22,716 nt of DNA from Euprymna scolopes (taxonomy: Eukaryota > Mollusca > Cephalopoda > Sepiida > Sepiolidae). Each line of letters starts with the position of its first letter. Position 1 is the first letter of the stretch. The notes beneath the pieces were generated by a model, which ran no database searches, had not been told where the DNA came from, and worked only from the letters and a program-made list of their open reading frames with translations. The translations under genes and the position numbers were made by a program. Where the stretch lies: the NCBI GenBank assembly GCA_024364805.1, contig CM044523.1, forward strand, positions 63,517,171 to 63,539,886, read 5' to 3'. Below, one piece after another: positions 18,982-22,716 of the stretch.

Positions 18982-19444
18982 CAGTTGTTCTCAAGTTACA
19001 TGGCGGCACACTATTGAATGTATTTATATTTTTGTGACGCACCTTTCATAAAAAATTTTATTTTCTACTCATAAAGCATTTTTGCAATAAAAAACAATAA
19101 TATAAGGAGAATTTTTATTCACATTAATCAACATATTCTGTATTCAATATCTGGTATAGAATAATAATAGTGAATGGCAGCGGGACAGAGTTGTGCCTGG
19201 TGTTTCTTAATTACTACTGCAGTATGTGGACGAATGTGAGAAATACACTTCACTCTTCTGTAATATTTTAAAGTTTTTCACATTTTTTGTTGTTTCACAT
19301 AGTATGTAGGCAGGAAGATTTTGATGGCTTTTTTACTTTAAGCTGTAATTGAACGGTGCCCTCATGATTAAGAAATGAAATGGCTTCTAGCTATTATCTC
19401 TCTGCAGCACACATTCATTCTGCAGCACACGTATGGAACCATTG
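18982..19444. mobile_element. possible non-autonomous hAT-like element
   Basis: The left end is CAGTTGTTCTCAAGTTACAT followed by GGCGGCACAC. The right end on the minus strand is CAATGGTTCCATACG followed by TGTGCTGCAG. CA-T-GTTC-CA is shared and resembles hAT terminal repeats. The flanking octamers ACGTATAT and TCGTATTC share CGTAT and could be a decayed 8-bp target duplication, the hAT size. No transposase frame is inside. Ends are imperfect, so this is a suggestion. Confidence 0.35.
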
Positions 19445-20959
19445 TCGTATTCAAACATCGGAAATGTCTCTTGAAATCGATATTAAATCGTTGAAAAGGG
19501 ACATTGCTTTTACAGGTGTCTTCCCATTACTATTAATACATTTAGGTCTTTAGGTACGGATGTAATACGATTTCCATGCACCCGGACAGCACCAGATTGT
19601 CTTGCTAGTAACCATGTGGGTTAGGTGTATTTAGCGGGGGTGAGTGTTGACACTTAGCCAAAGATACCCTATATGCTTAGAGGGAGGATAGGATATGTTT
19701 TCTTGAAATATCGTAACGAAAAAATGAATTTCTCAATGAAGTAAAGTGGACATTTTGCACCGCGGGATCTAACTTGACATACATGAAGATATCAGCAGCA
19801 GCCATGTGTTTTATGTTAAGCGAGAAATCACCTTGCAGAGGAATTAACTTGAAAGATGAAAAGATCTCATGAGAGGGGGAGGGAAAGAGAATTAAAGAGA
19901 GATATGGATTGAGAGAGAGAAAAAAGGATTTTGGAGGAAAAAGAATTAGAGATATAGGAAAAAGAGAATAGAAGGGGTAATCTCCAAACGATAGAGGGAG
20001 AAATGGTAATATCGCTTACTGGCTTACTGAGGAAATTATAAATCTTATTAAAAGGTTTGTTTTTAGCAGACATATGAGACTTACCTGCTGGTCGTTGAGC
20101 TGTACGCATCGGCTTTTGGACTTTAGCCACAAAGCTGGATATCTCCCCAAAAGTGCTAAGTGGAAAAGTTTTTTCTCTTCTGTGAAACTATCTGAAGGAA
20201 TCTAAATTGAAAACATCCTGCATCTTGAAACCATTACGAACCCAAATCTAACTTCCCTTGCAAGGTTGTATATGGAAATGTCTTATGAATAATTATTCTC
20301 GTTCGTAAGAAAAGGATTGTCGAGTTATTATTTTGATTGTGGAGAACTAAAACACAGCAGCTGACAATGAATGGCCAACCAATGAGTTAAAGGTATTGCC
20401 ACACAAACTTAGGGTCATGCAGGTTTTGTTTACTCTGAGCATCAGTGGTAGTTTCAGTAAGAAGTGAGTGTCTAGGTAACATTTTAAAGGGTTCATCACT
20501 CGATGAAGATAAGAATGTAGTCATGGGGACTTAAGGTTGGCCGATGTATTGAGGGACTGGAGATATCTTGATTACACTAATTGATCTCATGAAGCAGGAT
20601 TGGGAGAAACACCTCCTGATGTGTTTATACTGGCAGGAGGAGCATGATTCAGTTACGCTTTTTATTTGCTATAAAGAGAATAGGTGATTTTTCGCTCTAG
20701 TAAAGTGGCAGTATCCTGTAATATCAGGATTGCATAATTGAATGTACAAATTACAATGGTTTTCCGAAGTGTGAATGAGTGCAGAGACACGGGGGGGGGC
20801 CAATAAACAATAATAAATTTAAACTGGGAAAGTTTAACTTGTCAACGGCATATTTTGTCGTATATATATTTTTGATTTTCATTTATTAATGAAATTGATT
20901 AAGTAATACATTGGACAAAATGTTTTAATATCCAGAAAACTACTTGTTTGTCCAAATTT
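19445..20959. other. non-coding stretch, no gene recognised
   Basis: Contents include a purine-rich (GA-rich) tract at about 19868-19995, a G9 run near 20791-20799 and otherwise mixed sequence with higher GC than the left half of the window. The minus-strand frame 19867-20130 is mainly the complement of the purine tract (S, L, F runs) and is not a gene. Confidence 0.5.
19868..19995. repeat. purine-rich GA tract
   Basis: The plus strand is almost entirely A and G, with GAGAGAGA blocks and scattered T. Confidence 0.85.
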
Positions 20960-22716
20960 GAATGTGATATTCGTTTTCAGCATACTGAAAAGCCGTTAAA
21001 TTATCATTTGTGTCATGTTTTTTCCATTGCCTATGACCTCACTCAGGTTGTTCGCGAGCCCACCCGTGTGCCTGATACTACCGGTCAGTATGCAAGCCTT
21101 CTAGACCTTTTTCTCTCAACTTCCCCTGAGCTATGTTCCGTTCTATCACCTCTAGGATCCTCCGACCACTCAGACCTGACCGAATGGTTAATTGTAGGCA
21201 TAGACTGATTCATACCATCCAAAAAATTCCAACAAAAACCTAACAGTCATCCATGGTTCTCCCAGAATGTGCTGCTGCCATCGCGCACAGAAATCACTTT
21301 TTCCATAGCTACCAACGTAATAGATGTACTGAGACTAAAGCTGCTTTCACTGTAAAAGAGTAATAAAAAATGCTAGAGACTAGAGAGCTATATGCTCAGT
21401 CCGTTAAATCCAAAGTAGTTGAGCAGTTGCTTGGTTCCCACCAGTTTTGGCAAATAACATAGAACGCACACTTCTGTTCACGATTCTATCCTAACCATTA
21501 TCAATGGACCAGAGGTCATCTCGTCAGCATCAGACAAGGCCAAACTATTTGCAGCTAATTCTACCCTATGCGATGAAGGCCATCAACTCCCCATATTTCC
21601 TCCTATAACACACAACACCCTAGGTAACATACAAATATCTGTGCATGAGGTCGCCAAGCTAATCAAGAACTTTGATTCCAGTAATGCAACTGGCCTTGAC
21701 AGCATCCAAATTATAGTGTTAAAAAAGCTTCAACCAGAACTTGCCCCCATACTTACAAAACGGTTTAAGCGTTGCCTTAAGGAGAAGTGCTTTCCAACAC
21801 CCTAGAAAACCTCATCAGTATGCCCTGTATTTAAGAATTCAGGTGAAAGTCATCTCCCTCTCAGTACAGACCAATAAGTCTCCTGTGTGTCATGAGTAAG
21901 TTGCTGGAATCCATATTAAATAGAGAAGTAGGCAACCACCTCAGAAGAAATAACCTTAGTGACATGCAATATGGTTTCCGTTCTGCAAGATCTACAGCAG
22001 ATGTGCTAACGATTATATCTCATAGGAGTAGCGAATCTCAGCAAAGGCTCCCTTTCTAGTGTAATTGCTCTTGACATATCAAAGGCCTTCGACAAGGTAT
22101 AGCATAAAGGCCTACTTCACAAGATTTCCAGCTACGGTATAACTGGAAATGTTTTCTCGATCATTAAATCATTTCTCTCTGATAGGCTCATAAGAGTAGT
22201 AGTTGATGGACAAAAATCAGAGGCCTGCAGTATTAATGCTGGAGTCCCTCAGGGGTCCATCCTGGGCCTAGCTCTCTTCTTGATCTACATCAATGATCTT
22301 CCAAAACACATACTTAAATCATTCGTTGACATCTATGTTGATGACACGACCATCTACTGCAACACATCAAAGGCCGCAAATGACCAAGTTCTCTCTGATT
22401 CTCTCTCGTTTGATCTCGAACACGTGTTACAATGGGGAAGAGGTGACTGGTTACCTTTAATGCATCTAAAACCAAGCTTTTATCTTTACATCATCAACGC
22501 TTTAATCCCCATCTGACATCAATTGAAATGGATGGCTCTCGTCTAGGGGAGGCCCCATGTTTTGACAAGCTTCTGGGTTTGTCCTTTACTCCTGATCTGA
22601 AATGGAACACATACATCAAGTCTGTTGCCAAGGTCGCTGGAAAAATTGTGGGATCCTTCTACCATTCCAGAAGATTTCTCAGTAATGATGCAATTCTCTA
22701 TCTATATAAAAGCCAA
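20960..22716 (+). mobile_element. non-LTR retrotransposon (LINE), Jockey/CR1-like, cut by window edge
   Basis: The plus strand enters the element inside the endonuclease domain (5'-truncated near 20960-20990) and continues through the reverse transcriptase to the right edge. The same motif set as the minus-strand LINE appears, with clear differences in wording (GVPQGSILG; YVDDTTIY; FYHSRRFLSNDAI against LYRARKLLMPESI), so it is a related but separate family or subfamily. The 3' end and any target duplication are outside the window. Confidence 0.85.
20990..22716 (+). pseudogene. decayed LINE ORF2: endonuclease end plus reverse transcriptase
   Basis: In order: the C-terminal part of an APE-type endonuclease (AYDLTQVVREPTRVPDTTGQ, YASLLDLFLSTSPE and the catalytic-end motif SSDHS, to about 21175); a linker with GSHQFWQIT; RT motifs IKNFDSSNATGLDSIQIIVL, VCPVFKNSGE, QYGFR (21967-21981), IALDISKAFDKV, GVPQGSILG (22241-22267) and YVDD (22334-22345). 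The usual box is YADD or FADD; the middle alanine is valine here. After a frame change near 22440-22480 the tail is open to the edge (IEMDGSRLGEAPCFDKLLGL, PDLKWNTYIKSVAKVAGKIV, LYLYKSQ). Decay includes a TAG for the tryptophan after FDKV, other stops in the linker and several frame changes. Confidence 0.85.

Noticed and set aside
19867-20130. Minus-strand 87-codon frame
   Set aside because: Most of its S/L/F content is the complement of the GA-rich tract; no domain or splice site.

Overview
The window looks like AT-rich nuclear DNA from a mollusc, most likely a coleoid cephalopod (octopus or squid relative). The grounds are: one recognisable host exon (the last coding exon of CHTOP) in a sea of AT-rich non-coding DNA; long A and T runs and (TA)n, (CA)n and mixed microsatellites; the mollusc-typical motif GTTATCTCCC at three places, once as a perfect hairpin; and short repeats resembling the decayed 3' tails of common cephalopod SINEs. 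The lineage call rests on remembered repeat and protein features, not on a database search.

Layout. 1-530 holds coding-like sequence at the left edge, with a candidate terminal exon (256-385) and a polyadenylation signal (518-523) of a gene I do not recognise. 1041-1181 is a perfect 27-bp minisatellite. 1491-2012 is a foldback repeat: inverted arms of about 170 bp around a tRNA-like core. 2013-9871 is mostly AT-rich DNA carrying a 0.48-kb interspersed repeat (4448-4926), a 23-bp minisatellite that reiterates AATAAA (8368-8613) and two decayed SINE-tail copies (9011-9171 and 9421-9582). If the CHTOP gene starts left of the window, much of this is its last intron.

9872-10184 is the CHTOP terminal coding exon: a glycine-arginine-rich block followed by the conserved acidic C-terminal motif. 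Its 3' UTR probably reaches the AATAAA at 10800-10805. 10806-13918 is AT-rich and microsatellite-laden.

From about 14.5 kb the window is repeat-dominated. A 5'-truncated non-LTR retrotransposon (LINE) lies on the minus strand (14618-16513), bounded by a 29-bp direct repeat. A second foldback copy (17020-17410) and a solo arm (18316-18428) follow. A hAT-like short element is possible at 18982-19444. A second LINE of the same general lineage starts near 20960 on the plus strand and runs off the right edge. Both LINEs are decayed.

The only confident host gene is CHTOP, an mRNA-export and chromatin factor. Nothing else forms an operon-like or cooperating set. The most interesting items are the foldback tRNA-cored repeat family, the sense-strand array of poly(A) signals upstream of the CHTOP last exon, the long direct repeat around the minus-strand LINE, and the unidentified exon at the left edge.
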